In this document: positions 25,001-37,452 of the stretch, piece by piece | Position numbering within the stretch: position 1 is the stretch's first letter | Layout: every line of letters begins with the position of its first letter | NCBI GenBank assembly: GCA_022706685.1 | Contig: JAKJCA010000005.1 | Coordinates: forward strand, 18,446 to 82,445 | DNA length: 64,000 bases | Reading direction: 5' to 3' | Source of the DNA: Bacillota bacterium | GTDB taxonomy: Bacteria; Bacillota; Clostridia; Oscillospirales; Acutalibacteraceae | Translations under genes and position numbers: made by a program | Notes under the pieces: generated by a model | Told to the model about the DNA's origin: nothing | The model's input: only the letters and a program-made list of their open reading frames with translations | Database searches by the model: none

Positions 25001-26194
25001 TTGATTTTGAAATTGGGGATTGCCGCTCCATACGATGTGAGAAATCCGCGCTCTTGGTCCGGGACGCCTTTCAGTCTCTGGTCCGCGTTAAAGCGCTTCG
25101 ATGATGCCGAAATCGACTGTATCAATCTGTCGGATTATTACACATTTTTTAACCAAAGACTCCATTATATTCAATCGACCGATTGGAAAGCCTCTTTCAA
25201 AAAGAAAGCCAGAGTGTCAAAATACGGCGTTTCGGAATTAAATCCGCTTCATTCCCGCCTGCTTGAAAAACATTGCGCGCATCATCAATATGACGCGGTA
25301 CTGGAAATGGGCGGCTACCGCACCGGAAAACTTATGCCTGCCCGTTATATTTACAGCGACTCCACCCATGATATGGCCCTCGATTTTTACGAAAAATCCG
25401 GAGAACTTCCCTATCCATACAAAGCGGAGGATTTGGACGTCGTAAAAAGGGCGGCTGAATACTGCCGGGATATGTATCTGCAATCAGACGGCATCTTCTG
25501 CATGAGCCGCTGGATGCGGGAGAACCTGATCCGCGCGACAGGCGTCGATGCCGATAAGACCCATACGGTTTATGCCGCGGCCAACTGGCACGGCATCGAT
25601 ATCAAGGATCTATTTCATCCGAAAAGTATTCATGGAAAAAAAAGGTTTAATATCGTTGTGGTGGGCGTGACGTTTCGCGGCAAAGGGGTCGATATTATAA
25701 TTCGGGCGCTGAAGGTTCTGAACAACGAATCTTCTACCGAATATTTTCTGCACGTCGCAGGGCTCAACGATGACAAAGAACTGTCCGGAAATTCCCACGT
25801 CATCAATCACGGTTTTTTGGATAAGGCTCGGCTGGTCGCTTTGTTGAATGAATGCGACATTTTTGTTTTGCCCTCACGGTTTGATTATTTCGGAATAGCG
25901 TTTATTGAGGCGATGAGCTGCGGCCTGCCTTGCATTGGCAGAAACATTTGCGCTATGCCGGAAATTATCGACGCAGGCATCAACGGCGAATTGGTCGACG
26001 GCGACGATGAAACGAAACTGGCCGCGTTAATCGACAAAATTTGTTCCAATGAAGAGCAATACTTGCGTTTTTCGAAAAACGCAATCATAAAGGCGAAAAC
26101 CTATAGTTGGGAACGTATTGCGGAACAAATGCTGGCCACTATGAAGGAACGGGCAATTTATCCGTCTAGAGTAAGCCTAGACAAGCCGGAATAG
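25001..26194 (+). CDS. Glycosyltransferase family 4/1 (GT-B fold)
   Basis: A GT-B glycosyltransferase of about 397 aa. The N-terminal domain begins LKLGIAAPYD. The C-terminal domain has FNIVVVGVTFRGKGVDIIIRAL, HVAGLNDDKELSGN, and the donor-binding motif PSRFDYFGIAFIEAMSCGLPCIGRNICAMPEII (E-x7-E). It is cytoplasmic and probably extends the same surface glycan as the preceding genes. The start is TTG 25001 or TTG 25007; only a weak AAGAAGTGA Shine-Dalgarno-like sequence is present. A run of short imperfect repeats and a palindrome follow before ribF. Confidence 0.85.
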   Translation: MILKLGIAAPYDVRNPRSWSGTPFSLWSALKRFDDAEIDCINLSDYYTFFNQRLHYIQSTDWKASFKKKARVSKYGVSELNPLHSRLLEKHCAHHQYDAVLEMGGYRTGKLMPARYIYSDSTHDMALDFYEKSGELPYPYKAEDLDVVKRAAEYCRDMYLQSDGIFCMSRWMRENLIRATGVDADKTHTVYAAANWHGIDIKDLFHPKSIHGKKRFNIVVVGVTFRGKGVDIIIRALKVLNNESSTEYFLHVAGLNDDKELSGNSHVINHGFLDKARLVALLNECDIFVLPSRFDYFGIAFIEAMSCGLPCIGRNICAMPEIIDAGINGELVDGDDETKLAALIDKICSNEEQYLRFSKNAIIKAKTYSWERIAEQMLATMKERAIYPSRVSLDKPE

Positions 26195-26197
26195 AAT

Positions 26198-26305
26198 ATG
26201 CAAAATCAGACAAAACCAAAATTAAAGCCGATCCCGCTGTTATATGAAACAACGAGGCAGCCGCAAGTTGGCTTTTTACTGTTAACCGGTCTTTTTATAT
26301 CATGA
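26198..26305 (+). CDS. Possible 35-aa small protein after the glycan island
   Basis: An ATG 3 nt after the GT4 stop opens a 35-codon frame with mixed basic and then hydrophobic content (about 11 hydrophobic residues near its C-terminus, around GFLLLTGLFIS). It lacks a convincing Shine-Dalgarno sequence and resembles nothing I recognise. It may be spurious or the remnant of a longer gene lost at the island edge. Confidence 0.2.
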   Translation: MQNQTKPKLKPIPLLYETTRQPQVGFLLLTGLFIS

Positions 26306-26316
26306 TAAAACCGGTT
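26284..26316. repeat. Near-palindromic hairpin upstream of ribF
   Basis: AACCGG (26284-26289) and TTTTAT pair with ATAAAA and CCGGTT (26311-26316) around a 6-nt loop and a 3-nt bulge. It may be a terminator for the glycan island or an operator for ribF; there is no T tract on the plus strand after it. Confidence 0.45.
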
Positions 26317-26351
26317 CGTTGAAGACAGACTCCAATTGTATGGGTGAGCGC

Positions 26352-27266
26352 ATGACAAAGCAGACAAAAACGGCAATAGCCCTCGGCACGTTCGACGGGC
26401 TTCACAAAGGGCACCGGGCGGTCATCGCCGCCGCCCTGGCTTTCCGCAGCCGCGGCCTTGAGGCGCGCATATTGCTTTTTGACACCCATCCGCAGAAGGT
26501 TTTGACAGGGGTTTCGCCCGGCGAACTGATGACGCCGACGCTTCGGGAGCGCGAACTGGCCAGTCTCGGCATCAAGGCGGAAACGGTCGCTTTTGATGAA
26601 ATCAAGGACTGGGAACCCGAGCGGTTTTTCCGGGAAATCCTGCTCAAGCGCCTGCGGTGCGCGGCGGTTGCCTGCGGAGAAGGCTATCGTTTCGGCCGCG
26701 CGGCCGCCGGAGACGCCGCGTTAATGGAAACATTTTGCCGCGAAAGCGGCCTGGATTTCACGTTGGCGGAAACCGTGATGGACGCCGGTGAACCGGTGAG
26801 TTCCACCCGTATCAGAAAAGCGCTGGAGAACGGCGAGCCCGAGCTTGCCGCGCGGATGCTCGGGAGGCCCTTCTCCTATGATTTCGAGGTCGTCTACGGC
26901 AGGCGGCTGGCGAGGTATATGGGTACTCCGACGATGAACCAGCTTTTCGACGAGGGTTTCTGCATCCCGAAACACGGGGTCTACCTTTCCCGCGTAACCG
27001 TCGAGGGGAAACAGCTTGCTGCCGTAACCAATATCGGCGTCCAGCCCACCTTCGGCGGCAAACAGCTGCGCAGCGAAACGAACATCCTCGATTTCAGCGG
27101 CGAACTTTACGGCCGGCGTATCGAGGTCGCGCTGCTTCGTTATCTGCGCGCCGAGATGAAGTTCCGCTCCCTGGGAGCGCTCAGGGAACAGATCGGTTCC
27201 GACAGCGCGAAAGCGCGCGAATTCTTCCCGCTGTACGGGCCGGACGGTCTTCAATTAAATGAATAA
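26352..27266 (+). CDS. ribF: Bifunctional riboflavin kinase/FAD synthetase
   Basis: A 304-aa cytoplasmic enzyme that converts riboflavin to FMN and FMN to FAD. The N-terminal adenylyltransferase domain has IALGTFDGLHKGHRAVI and GEPVSSTRIRKALENGE (residues about 10-165). The C-terminal kinase domain has GRRLARYMGTPTMNQ with the PTMN motif, and continues to VTNIGVQPTFGG and the ETNILDFSGELYG motif. The length is usual for RibF. ATG 26352 has GGGTGA 4 nt upstream; two other in-frame starts, TTG 26319 and ATG 26340, are less supported. No FMN riboswitch is visible upstream. It is followed by a separate promoter for carA. Confidence 0.95.
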   Translation: MTKQTKTAIALGTFDGLHKGHRAVIAAALAFRSRGLEARILLFDTHPQKVLTGVSPGELMTPTLRERELASLGIKAETVAFDEIKDWEPERFFREILLKRLRCAAVACGEGYRFGRAAAGDAALMETFCRESGLDFTLAETVMDAGEPVSSTRIRKALENGEPELAARMLGRPFSYDFEVVYGRRLARYMGTPTMNQLFDEGFCIPKHGVYLSRVTVEGKQLAAVTNIGVQPTFGGKQLRSETNILDFSGELYGRRIEVALLRYLRAEMKFRSLGALREQIGSDSAKAREFFPLYGPDGLQLNE

Positions 27267-27299
27267 TAATACATTTCGGAATTATAAAATGCCCGCTTA

Positions 27300-27308
27300 T
27301 GCTATAAT
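27300..27308 (+). promoter_or_regulatory. Extended -10 promoter of the carAB operon
   Basis: TGCTATAAT: a perfect -10 hexamer (27303-27308) with the TGN extension, about 40 nt upstream of the carA start. No good -35 is present, as expected for an extended -10 promoter. The leader is too short for a PyrR attenuator. Confidence 0.7.
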
Positions 27309-27348
27309 GTTAGGTTAGAAAGCCTCGTGGGGAAAGGCAAGGTGTTGG

Positions 27349-28428
27349 ATGCGGGCATATCTCGTTCTTGAAGACGGTTCGGTTTATGAAGGCACCGCCT
27401 GCGGCGCGTTTCGCGAGGTTGCCTGCGAAGTTGTTTTTAATACCTCCATGACGGGTTACCTGGAAGTGCTGACCGACCCCTCCTACGCCGGTCAGGGCAT
27501 CGTCATGACCTACCCGATGATCGGCAACTACGGCGTCAGCATGGAAGACTGCGAATCCGCAAGGCTCCAGCCCGTGGCTTTTATCGTCCACGAACTTTGT
27601 CAGGCGCCTTCGAACTTCAGGAACGAAAAGCCGCTCGAAGAAGTACTCGAGGCGTTCGGCATCCCCTGCATCAGCGGGATCGACACACGCTCGGTGGTCA
27701 AACGCCTGCGTGAAAGCGGTACGATGCGCGGCCTGATTACCGACGACTGCTCGGATCCGGCGCGCTGCGCCGGGCTTATCGCCGCATTTACGCAAGCCGG
27801 GCTGGTGGAGTCCGTCAGCACAAAACATCCTATCTTCTACGGGTCGGACAATTCCGGCCCGAGCGTCGCTTTGCTCGACTGCGGAACAAAATACAATATC
27901 GCGAAATCGCTTGAGCGCAGAGGCTGCAGGGTCACGGTTTACCCTTGCGGCACTTCGGCACAGGATATCCTCGCGGGCGGCCACGACGGGTTGATGCTCA
28001 GCAACGGTCCCGGCGACCCGGCCGACTGCAAGGATATCATCCGGGAGGTCCGCAAACTGTACGACGCCGGCATCCCGACTTTCGCCATCTGCCTAGGCCA
28101 TCAGCTGATGGCTCTCGCGACGGGCGGAAAAACGGTGAAAATGAAATACGGGCACCGCGGCGCGAACCATCCCGTCAAATTTACCGCTGACGACACCTCG
28201 TTCATCACCTCGCAGAACCACGGCTATATGGTGTGCGCCGAAGGCTTGCCGAAAAACGCCGAAATCAGCTGCGTCAACGTCAACGACAAAACCGTGGAGG
28301 GCGTCGTTTATCACGGCAAGCCGCTGTTCACGGTGCAGTTCCATCCCGAGGCCTCTCCGGGGCCCCGCGATACAGCCTTTCTGTTTGACCGCTTCATCGA
28401 CCTGATGGGGAAGGGGGGCTGCCTGTGA
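27349..28428 (+). CDS. carA: Carbamoyl-phosphate synthase small subunit
   Basis: A 359-aa glutamine amidotransferase subunit. It hydrolyses glutamine and passes ammonia to CarB for carbamoyl phosphate, which feeds arginine and pyrimidine synthesis. The N-terminal domain is MRAYLVLEDGSVYEG ... YPMIGNYGVS. The class I amidotransferase domain has the catalytic Cys in FAICLGHQLMALATGG and the His-Glu pair in QFHPEASPGP. AAGGTG precedes the ATG. It overlaps carB by 4 nt. Confidence 0.97.
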   Translation: MRAYLVLEDGSVYEGTACGAFREVACEVVFNTSMTGYLEVLTDPSYAGQGIVMTYPMIGNYGVSMEDCESARLQPVAFIVHELCQAPSNFRNEKPLEEVLEAFGIPCISGIDTRSVVKRLRESGTMRGLITDDCSDPARCAGLIAAFTQAGLVESVSTKHPIFYGSDNSGPSVALLDCGTKYNIAKSLERRGCRVTVYPCGTSAQDILAGGHDGLMLSNGPGDPADCKDIIREVRKLYDAGIPTFAICLGHQLMALATGGKTVKMKYGHRGANHPVKFTADDTSFITSQNHGYMVCAEGLPKNAEISCVNVNDKTVEGVVYHGKPLFTVQFHPEASPGPRDTAFLFDRFIDLMGKGGCL

Positions 28429-31400
28429 TCGATAAAAGCATTAAAAAAGTCATGGTCATCGGCTCCGGACCCATCATCATCGGCCAGGCCGCCGAGTTCG
28501 ACTACGCCGGTACCCAGGCCTGCCGCTCGCTGCGCGAAGAAGGCGTCGAGGTGGTCCTGGTCAATTCCAACCCCGCGACCATCATGACCGACGGCGAAAT
28601 GGCCGACAAAGTATATATCGAACCGCTCACGGTCAGAACCGTGTCAAAAATCATCGAAATCGAACGCCCCGACTCCCTGCTGCCGACGCTCGGCGGCCAG
28701 ACAGGGCTGAACCTGGCGATGGAACTCGAGGAAAAAGGTATTCTGGCGCAGTTGGGCGTCCGTCTCATCGGTATTTCCGCCAAAGCGATTAAAATGGCGG
28801 AGGACCGCCAGGAATTCAAGGATACCATGCTGCGCATCGGCGAACCCTGCATCGAGTCCAAAGTGGTGGAAACCGTCGCGGATGCGCTCGCGTTTTCGGA
28901 GCAGATCGGTTATCCGGTCATTGTCAGGCCGGCTTACACGCTCGGCGGTACGGGCGGCGGCATCGCCGATTCGCCGGAGCAGCTGCATGAAATCGCGGCC
29001 AACGGCATCCGGCTCTCCCGCGTCGGGCAGGTGCTGATCGAAAAATGCATCTCCGGCTGGAAAGAGATCGAGTATGAGGTGATGCGCGACGGCAAAGGCA
29101 ACTGCATCACCGTCTGCAATATGGAAAACCTCGACCCCGTCGGCGTGCATACGGGCGACTCCATCGTCGTCGCGCCGTCCCAGTCGCTGTCGGATAAAGA
29201 TTATCAAATGCTGCGCTCCTCGGCGCTGAACATCATCTCGGCGCTGGGCATACAGGGCGGCTGCAACGTGCAGTTCGCGCTGCATCCCGATTCGTTCGAG
29301 TACGCGGTCATCGAGGTCAACCCGCGCGTGTCCCGTTCGTCCGCCCTCGCCTCGAAAGCGACGGGTTACCCCATCGCGCGCGTCGCGGCGAAAATCGCGC
29401 TCGGTCTCGGCCTTGACGAAATCCCCAACGCCGTTACTGGAAAAACCTTCGCCTGTTTTGAGCCGGCTCTCGACTATTGCGTCGTAAAATTCCCCAAATG
29501 GCCCTTTGACAAATTCGTAACCGCCAAACGCACGCTGGGCACCCAAATGAAGGCGACCGGAGAAGTGATGGCGATTTCCCGCTCCTTCGAGGCGGCGCTG
29601 CACAAGGCGGTCAACTCGCTCGAGGAGAACAGGGAAAGCCTTTTGGTACCTGCGCTGACCGAAAAAACGCCGGACGAACTCAGGGTACTGCTGAAAAACA
29701 TTGACAACGAACGCCTCTATACCGTCGCGGCTGCGATCTATAAAGAAATCCCCCTGGAAGAGATTAACAGCATCACAAAAATAGACCTGTGGTTCCTCAA
29801 CCGCATCGACAACATCGTTCGGATGGAAAAGCTGCTGCGTTCCGGCCTGTTCGACCGTGAAACCGTCGCGCGGGCCAAGCAGATGGGTTTCACCGATTCG
29901 ATGATCGCCAAAGACCTGGGCATCACCGCGTCGGCTGTCACCAATATGCGCCGGCGCTGGGGCATCACGCCCGCTTTCTCGATTGTCGACACCTGCGCGG
30001 CGGAGTTTGCGGCCGCGACGCCCTATTACTATTCCGATTACGGCGTGGAAAACGAGGTCAGTCCAAGCTCGGACAGAAAAAAAGTGCTGGTGCTCGGTTC
30101 GGGACCCATCCGTATCGGCCAGGGAATTGAATTCGACTACTGCTCGGTGCACAGCATCTGGGCGCTGAGAAAAGCCGGCTGTGAAACCATTATTATCAAC
30201 AACAACCCCGAGACCGTCTCGACCGATTTCGATATCGCCGACAAACTTTATTTCGAACCCCTGACGCCGGAATACGTCACCAACATCGTCGAACTCGAAA
30301 AGCCCGACGGGGCGGTGGTCCAGTTCGGCGGGCAGACCGCCATCAAGCTGACCAAAACGCTTCACGACCTGGGCGTGCCTATTTACGGCACCGACGCCGA
30401 CCATGTCGACGCCGCCGAAGACCGCGAACGTTTTGACGAGGTGCTCGAACTCTGCGGCATCACCAGACCGAGGGGGCAGACGGTCTTCACCGAGGAAGAG
30501 GCTATCCTCGCGGCGCATTCGCTCGGCTACCCGGTTCTCGTCAGGCCGAGTTACGTGCTCGGGGGACAGGGCATGCAAATCGCGGTGTCCGACAGCGACA
30601 TCCGCGAGTTTATGGGCATCATCACGCGCACCGTTCAGGAACATCCCGTGCTGGTGGACAAATACGTCATGGGCACCGAGGTCGAGGTCGACGTCATCTG
30701 CGACGGCACCGACATCCTGATACCCGGTATCATGGAACACATTGACCGCGCGGGCATCCATTCGGGCGACTCTATATCGGTCTATCCCGCGGTGACGCTG
30801 TCACCGCAGATTCAGCGCACCATCGTCGACTATTCGCGCAGGCTCGCCTACGCTTTGCAGGTGGTCGGGATGATGAACATCCAGTTCATCGTTTCGAGAG
30901 GAACGGTCTATATCATCGAAGTCAATCCGCGCTCGTCGAGAACGGTGCCCTATATCAGCAAAGTCACGGGCATCCCCGCCATCGATCTCGCCACCAGGGC
31001 GGTGCTGGGGGAAAAGATACGGGACATGGGCTACGGCACGGGCCTCCGCCCCGACAGCGGATATTACGCCATTAAGCTACCGGTGTTTTCGTTTGAAAAG
31101 ATTACGGGGGCGGACACCTCGCTCGGGCCGGAGATGAAGTCGACCGGGGAAGTGCTCGGCATCGCACGGGATTACAACGAAGCGCTGCTGAAGGCCTTTG
31201 AGGGCGGAGGGGTTTCCCTGCCGGCGAACGGAAAAATCATTGTCACCGTCTGCGACAAAGACAAAGCGGAGGTCTGCTCGATTCTCAAAGGCATGGAGGG
31301 TTCGGCTTTTGAGTATTACGCCACGCCGGGTACGCTCGACGCGCTGACACAGGCGGGAATCCCGGCCAAGCCGGTCAATAAAATCACTGGCGAAAGCCCC

Positions 31401-31631
31401 AACATCCTCGACCTGCTCTCGGCGGGCGGGATTTCTCTGATTATCAACACACCGACGCACGGCAGACTGCAGACCAGAGACGGCTTTAAACTCCGCCGCC
31501 TGGCCGCCGAAGCGGGCACAGCCTGCCTGACTTCTCTCGACGCGGCAAAGGTGCTGCTGGAAAGCACGCTGATTATCGGAAAAGAAGACATTCACGTGAC
31601 GGACATCGCTCACCTTTTCGACAAGAGGTAG
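28425..31631 (+). CDS. carB: Carbamoyl-phosphate synthase large subunit
   Basis: A 1068-aa subunit of normal family length with two homologous ATP-grasp halves. The N-half (KKVMVIGSGPIIIGQAAEFDYAGTQACRSLREEG) phosphorylates bicarbonate; the C-half (KVLVLGSGPIRIGQGIEFDYCSVH) phosphorylates carbamate. An allosteric MGS-like domain is at the C-terminus (about residues 930-1068). Start GTG 28425 overlaps the carA stop. Together with CarA it makes carbamoyl phosphate for arginine and pyrimidine synthesis, consistent with argG elsewhere in the window. MBOAT and uracil-DNA-glycosylase genes follow at 6- and 9-nt gaps. Confidence 0.97.
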   Translation: MIDKSIKKVMVIGSGPIIIGQAAEFDYAGTQACRSLREEGVEVVLVNSNPATIMTDGEMADKVYIEPLTVRTVSKIIEIERPDSLLPTLGGQTGLNLAMELEEKGILAQLGVRLIGISAKAIKMAEDRQEFKDTMLRIGEPCIESKVVETVADALAFSEQIGYPVIVRPAYTLGGTGGGIADSPEQLHEIAANGIRLSRVGQVLIEKCISGWKEIEYEVMRDGKGNCITVCNMENLDPVGVHTGDSIVVAPSQSLSDKDYQMLRSSALNIISALGIQGGCNVQFALHPDSFEYAVIEVNPRVSRSSALASKATGYPIARVAAKIALGLGLDEIPNAVTGKTFACFEPALDYCVVKFPKWPFDKFVTAKRTLGTQMKATGEVMAISRSFEAALHKAVNSLEENRESLLVPALTEKTPDELRVLLKNIDNERLYTVAAAIYKEIPLEEINSITKIDLWFLNRIDNIVRMEKLLRSGLFDRETVARAKQMGFTDSMIAKDLGITASAVTNMRRRWGITPAFSIVDTCAAEFAAATPYYYSDYGVENEVSPSSDRKKVLVLGSGPIRIGQGIEFDYCSVHSIWALRKAGCETIIINNNPETVSTDFDIADKLYFEPLTPEYVTNIVELEKPDGAVVQFGGQTAIKLTKTLHDLGVPIYGTDADHVDAAEDRERFDEVLELCGITRPRGQTVFTEEEAILAAHSLGYPVLVRPSYVLGGQGMQIAVSDSDIREFMGIITRTVQEHPVLVDKYVMGTEVEVDVICDGTDILIPGIMEHIDRAGIHSGDSISVYPAVTLSPQIQRTIVDYSRRLAYALQVVGMMNIQFIVSRGTVYIIEVNPRSSRTVPYISKVTGIPAIDLATRAVLGEKIRDMGYGTGLRPDSGYYAIKLPVFSFEKITGADTSLGPEMKSTGEVLGIARDYNEALLKAFEGGGVSLPANGKIIVTVCDKDKAEVCSILKGMEGSAFEYYATPGTLDALTQAGIPAKPVNKITGESPNILDLLSAGGISLIINTPTHGRLQTRDGFKLRRLAAEAGTACLTSLDAAKVLLESTLIIGKEDIHVTDIAHLFDKR

Positions 31632-31637
31632 CGGCGG

Positions 31638-33053
31638 ATGCTTTTTTCGAGTTCCATCTTCTTGTTCGTTTTTCTGCCGCTGGTCATCTTCGGCTACTAC
31701 GTGCTGTTTAGAAAAAGCCGTCTGCTGCAGAATATGTTTCTGCTGGCCGCCTCGCTGTTTTTCTATGCCTGGGGCGAACCGAAGTTTGTACTGGTCATGA
31801 TGCTCTCGATTGCCGCCAACTGGGCTTTCGGGCTGCTGGTCCATCGCTATAAAGGCCGGAAAATCAAAATCCGTTCGATCCTTGCCGCGGCGACGGTGTT
31901 TAACCTGGGCATCATGTTCGTCTTCAAATACCTGATGTTCACGCTCAACAATATCAACCATGTCTTCGGGCTCGGCATCAAGGTTCCGTATATCGCGCTG
32001 CCCATCGGCATCTCGTTCTTCACCTTTCAGGCCTTCTCTTATGTGCTTGACATCAACCGAGGCGTCGGCGAGCTGCAGAAAAACCCTTTGTATACGGGCT
32101 TGTACATTTCCTTTTTCCCGCAGCTGATTGCCGGACCGATTGTGCGTTACGAGACCATCGCCGCGGAAATTAAAAACCGCAAAGAAACGCTCGACGATTT
32201 TACGTCGGGCGTGACGAGATTCATCATCGGCTTTGTCAAAAAAATACTGCTGGCCAACACCATGGCGGTTGTGGCCGACAGCGCGTTCGACAGCGAAACG
32301 CCGGTTTCGGTCGCCCTCTCCTGGCTCGGGCTGTTCGCCTACGCGTTTCAGATTTATTTTGACTTTTCCGGCTACTCCGACATGGCCATCGGTATGGGAA
32401 AAATGTTCGGGTTCCACTTTCTGGAAAACTTCGATTATCCCTACTCTTCGAAATCGGTCACCGAGTTTTGGCGCAGATGGCATATTTCGCTGGGCACGTG
32501 GTTCCGCGATTATGTCTATTTCCCGCTTGGGGGCAGCCGCGTCAACTCGAAAATGCGGCTGGTGTTCAATTTATTCGTCGTCTGGTTTTTAACCGGCGTA
32601 TGGCACGGCGCCAACTGGACGTTTATCCTGTGGGGGCTGATGTATTTCCTGCTTATTACGGCGGAAAAGCTGACCGGTTTCGAAAAGAAAACACGCAGGC
32701 TCGGCGTGCTGCGGAATATCTATCTGCTGTTTTGTGTCCTGATGGGCTGGGTACTCTTCCGCAGCGCGGATCTGCCTTACGCTCTGGGCTATTACCGGCA
32801 GCTTTTCGGGGCGGCCGGCAACGCGCTGACCGACGGACCGTTTTTCGCCCTGCTGTCGCAGTATTGGGTTTTCCTGGCGTGCGCCGCGCTGTTCTCTTTC
32901 CCCGTGGCAAAGGCGCTCGGCAAAAAGGTCGACACCAAAACCAAAAAACTCCCCGCGGCCGTTTACGCCGTCTGCCTGCTTGCGCTGATGCTCATCGCGG
33001 TGTCGTATGTGGTTAAGGGTTCCTACAACCCCTTTATCTATTTTAACTTCTGA
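31638..33053 (+). CDS. MBOAT-family O-acyltransferase (AlgI/PatA-like)
   Basis: A 471-aa integral membrane protein with roughly 10-12 transmembrane segments. It opens with [21 protein letters not shown]. The AlgI-type motif is [27 protein letters not shown], and the putative catalytic His lies in [18 protein letters not shown]. It transfers acetyl or another acyl group across the membrane to a surface polymer. AlgI/PatA proteins normally work with an AlgJ/AlgX- or PatB-type partner, none of which is visible nearby. It is 6 nt after carB and 9 nt before the DNA-glycosylase gene, so it is cotranscribed with them. Confidence 0.9.
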   Translation: MLFSSSIFLFVFLPLVIFGYYVLFRKSRLLQNMFLLAASLFFYAWGEPKFVLVMMLSIAANWAFGLLVHRYKGRKIKIRSILAAATVFNLGIMFVFKYLMFTLNNINHVFGLGIKVPYIALPIGISFFTFQAFSYVLDINRGVGELQKNPLYTGLYISFFPQLIAGPIVRYETIAAEIKNRKETLDDFTSGVTRFIIGFVKKILLANTMAVVADSAFDSETPVSVALSWLGLFAYAFQIYFDFSGYSDMAIGMGKMFGFHFLENFDYPYSSKSVTEFWRRWHISLGTWFRDYVYFPLGGSRVNSKMRLVFNLFVVWFLTGVWHGANWTFILWGLMYFLLITAEKLTGFEKKTRRLGVLRNIYLLFCVLMGWVLFRSADLPYALGYYRQLFGAAGNALTDGPFFALLSQYWVFLACAALFSFPVAKALGKKVDTKTKKLPAAVYAVCLLALMLIAVSYVVKGSYNPFIYFNF

Positions 33054-33062
33054 GGTGCGGCC

Positions 33063-33638
33063 ATGAACCCCGGAATGGAAAACCTGAAAAAAGAATGCCT
33101 CCTGTGCCGGCGCTGCGCTTTGGGCGGCACGCGTACAAACGTCGTGTTCGGCGTCGGCAAAGAGGACGCCGAAGTGATGTTCGTCGGGGAGGGGCCCGGG
33201 GAGCAGGAAGACCTCCGGGGAGAGCCCTTTGTCGGCAGGGCGGGGCAGCTGCTTGACAAGTTACTCGCCTGCGTGGACCTTGAGCGGAACACCAATATTT
33301 ACATCGCCAACATCGTCAAATGCCGCCCACCGCAGAACAGGGACCCGCTGCCGGCGGAGCAGGAGACCTGCATCGCGTGGCTGATGGAGCAGATCCGGCT
33401 CATCGACCCGAAAATCATCGTCTGCCTCGGCAGGATCGCCGCCCAGCGTTTCATCGGCGCCGATTATAAAATCAGCGCGCGGCACGGCGAGTTTATCGAA
33501 ACGGACGGCAGAATCGTCACGGCCACGTTCCATCCCGCCGCCGTGCTGAGAAATCCGCTGATCAAGCCCGATACCTTTGAGGATTTCATCGCCCTGCGCG
33601 AAAAAATACGGCAGGTCTGTACGCGGACTTATCCGTAA
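33063..33638 (+). CDS. Type-4 uracil-DNA glycosylase with [4Fe-4S] cluster
   Basis: A 191-aa base-excision repair enzyme that removes uracil from DNA. Four Cys suit a [4Fe-4S] cluster: C15 and C18 (CRRC), then one in [20 protein letters not shown] and one at the end of that stretch. The catalytic/active-site motif is [20 protein letters not shown], and the DNA-binding loop is HPAAVLRNP. The length fits the family (about 190-220 aa). It is the last gene of the car operon and is followed by a convergent terminator. Confidence 0.92.
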   Translation: MNPGMENLKKECLLCRRCALGGTRTNVVFGVGKEDAEVMFVGEGPGEQEDLRGEPFVGRAGQLLDKLLACVDLERNTNIYIANIVKCRPPQNRDPLPAEQETCIAWLMEQIRLIDPKIIVCLGRIAAQRFIGADYKISARHGEFIETDGRIVTATFHPAAVLRNPLIKPDTFEDFIALREKIRQVCTRTYP

Positions 33639-33651
33639 ACAGGCCGATGCA

Positions 33652-33683
33652 AACATCCCGCGCCGGCTGCGGCGCGGGATGTT
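33652..33683. terminator. Terminator between the UDG and GH2 genes
   Basis: A perfect 13-bp inverted repeat (AACATCCCGCGCC at 33652-33664 with its complement at 33671-33683) has a 6-nt loop; short T-rich flanks appear on both strands. Confidence 0.75.
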
Positions 33684-33696
33684 ATATGTTCTGCTT

Positions 33697-36972
<3,276 letters not shown>

Positions 36973-37383
36973 TCAGGTTTGAGGCGAGCGGGTAAAAATC
37001 AGCAATTCGTTGCCGTTGGCATCCAGCAGCGTGAGCGTATCCTCCGCAAGCGAATAGCGTTTCACACCGCGCAGCAGTTCAAAATACACCGTTTCCGCAG
37101 CCATCGCCTCCGGCGGGCCCGCCATTTCGGTGGAATAAACCGAATCGACGAGCATGCGCCCGCCCGGCAGCGCGGCGTAGCGGCCGCCGTAGATGTTGAC
37201 GGCGGACTGCCCGGAAAAAGTATCCCGCTCAAAGCGCAGGGTAAACGTGTAATCCTGAGGATTGTGCGCGCTGACCGACCATGCGGCCAGCTCCCACGAG
37301 GTCCCCGCGACGCTGCGGGAAGTTAAAAAGCCCGAAAAAAACGTCAGCAGGGAAATCAGCATAGCAATTATTCTTTTCATCAC
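36973..37383 (-). CDS. META-domain exported protein
   Basis: A 136-aa exported protein. An N-terminal hydrophobic signal (MMKRIIAMLISLLTFFSGFL) leads to a META/HslJ-like domain: GTSWELAAWSV, then an FSGQSAVNIYGGRYAALPGGRMLVD glycine-rich strand-turn-strand, then AAETVYFELLRGVKRYSLAEDTLTLLDANGNELLIF. META domains are small beta proteins of unclear, possibly envelope-stress-related, function. It lies 69 nt downstream of the beta-propeller gene on the same strand and ends the sigma factor-propeller-META unit before a terminator. Confidence 0.7.
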   Translation of the reverse strand: MMKRIIAMLISLLTFFSGFLTSRSVAGTSWELAAWSVSAHNPQDYTFTLRFERDTFSGQSAVNIYGGRYAALPGGRMLVDSVYSTEMAGPPEAMAAETVYFELLRGVKRYSLAEDTLTLLDANGNELLIFTRSPQT

Positions 37384-37452
37384 GCAAATCCCCTTTTTCT
37401 CTCTGCCCGCCGGTTGCGGCGCAGCGGAATTACCGTATCATCCGTTTCGTAT

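Noticed and set aside
26195..26351. Possible FMN riboswitch upstream of ribF
   Set aside because: None of the conserved RFN elements are present, and the stretch is too short; only a palindrome is visible.
21414..26351. Mobile element around the glycan island
   Set aside because: I found no transposase, integrase, tRNA or direct repeats at the edges. Composition suggests transfer, but no element can be defined.
27267..27348. PyrR-type attenuator upstream of carA
   Set aside because: Only about 35 nt separate the -10 and the start codon, with no hairpin and T run.
28644..30761. Long open frame antisense to carB
   Set aside because: It is a GC-rich shadow frame opposite the conserved carB, without a Shine-Dalgarno sequence or recognisable domain. 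Similar frames opposite gyrB (51679-54648), aspS/hisS (45251-48019), the EF-G2 gene (57671-59869) and GH2 (33577-36858) were dismissed for the same reason.
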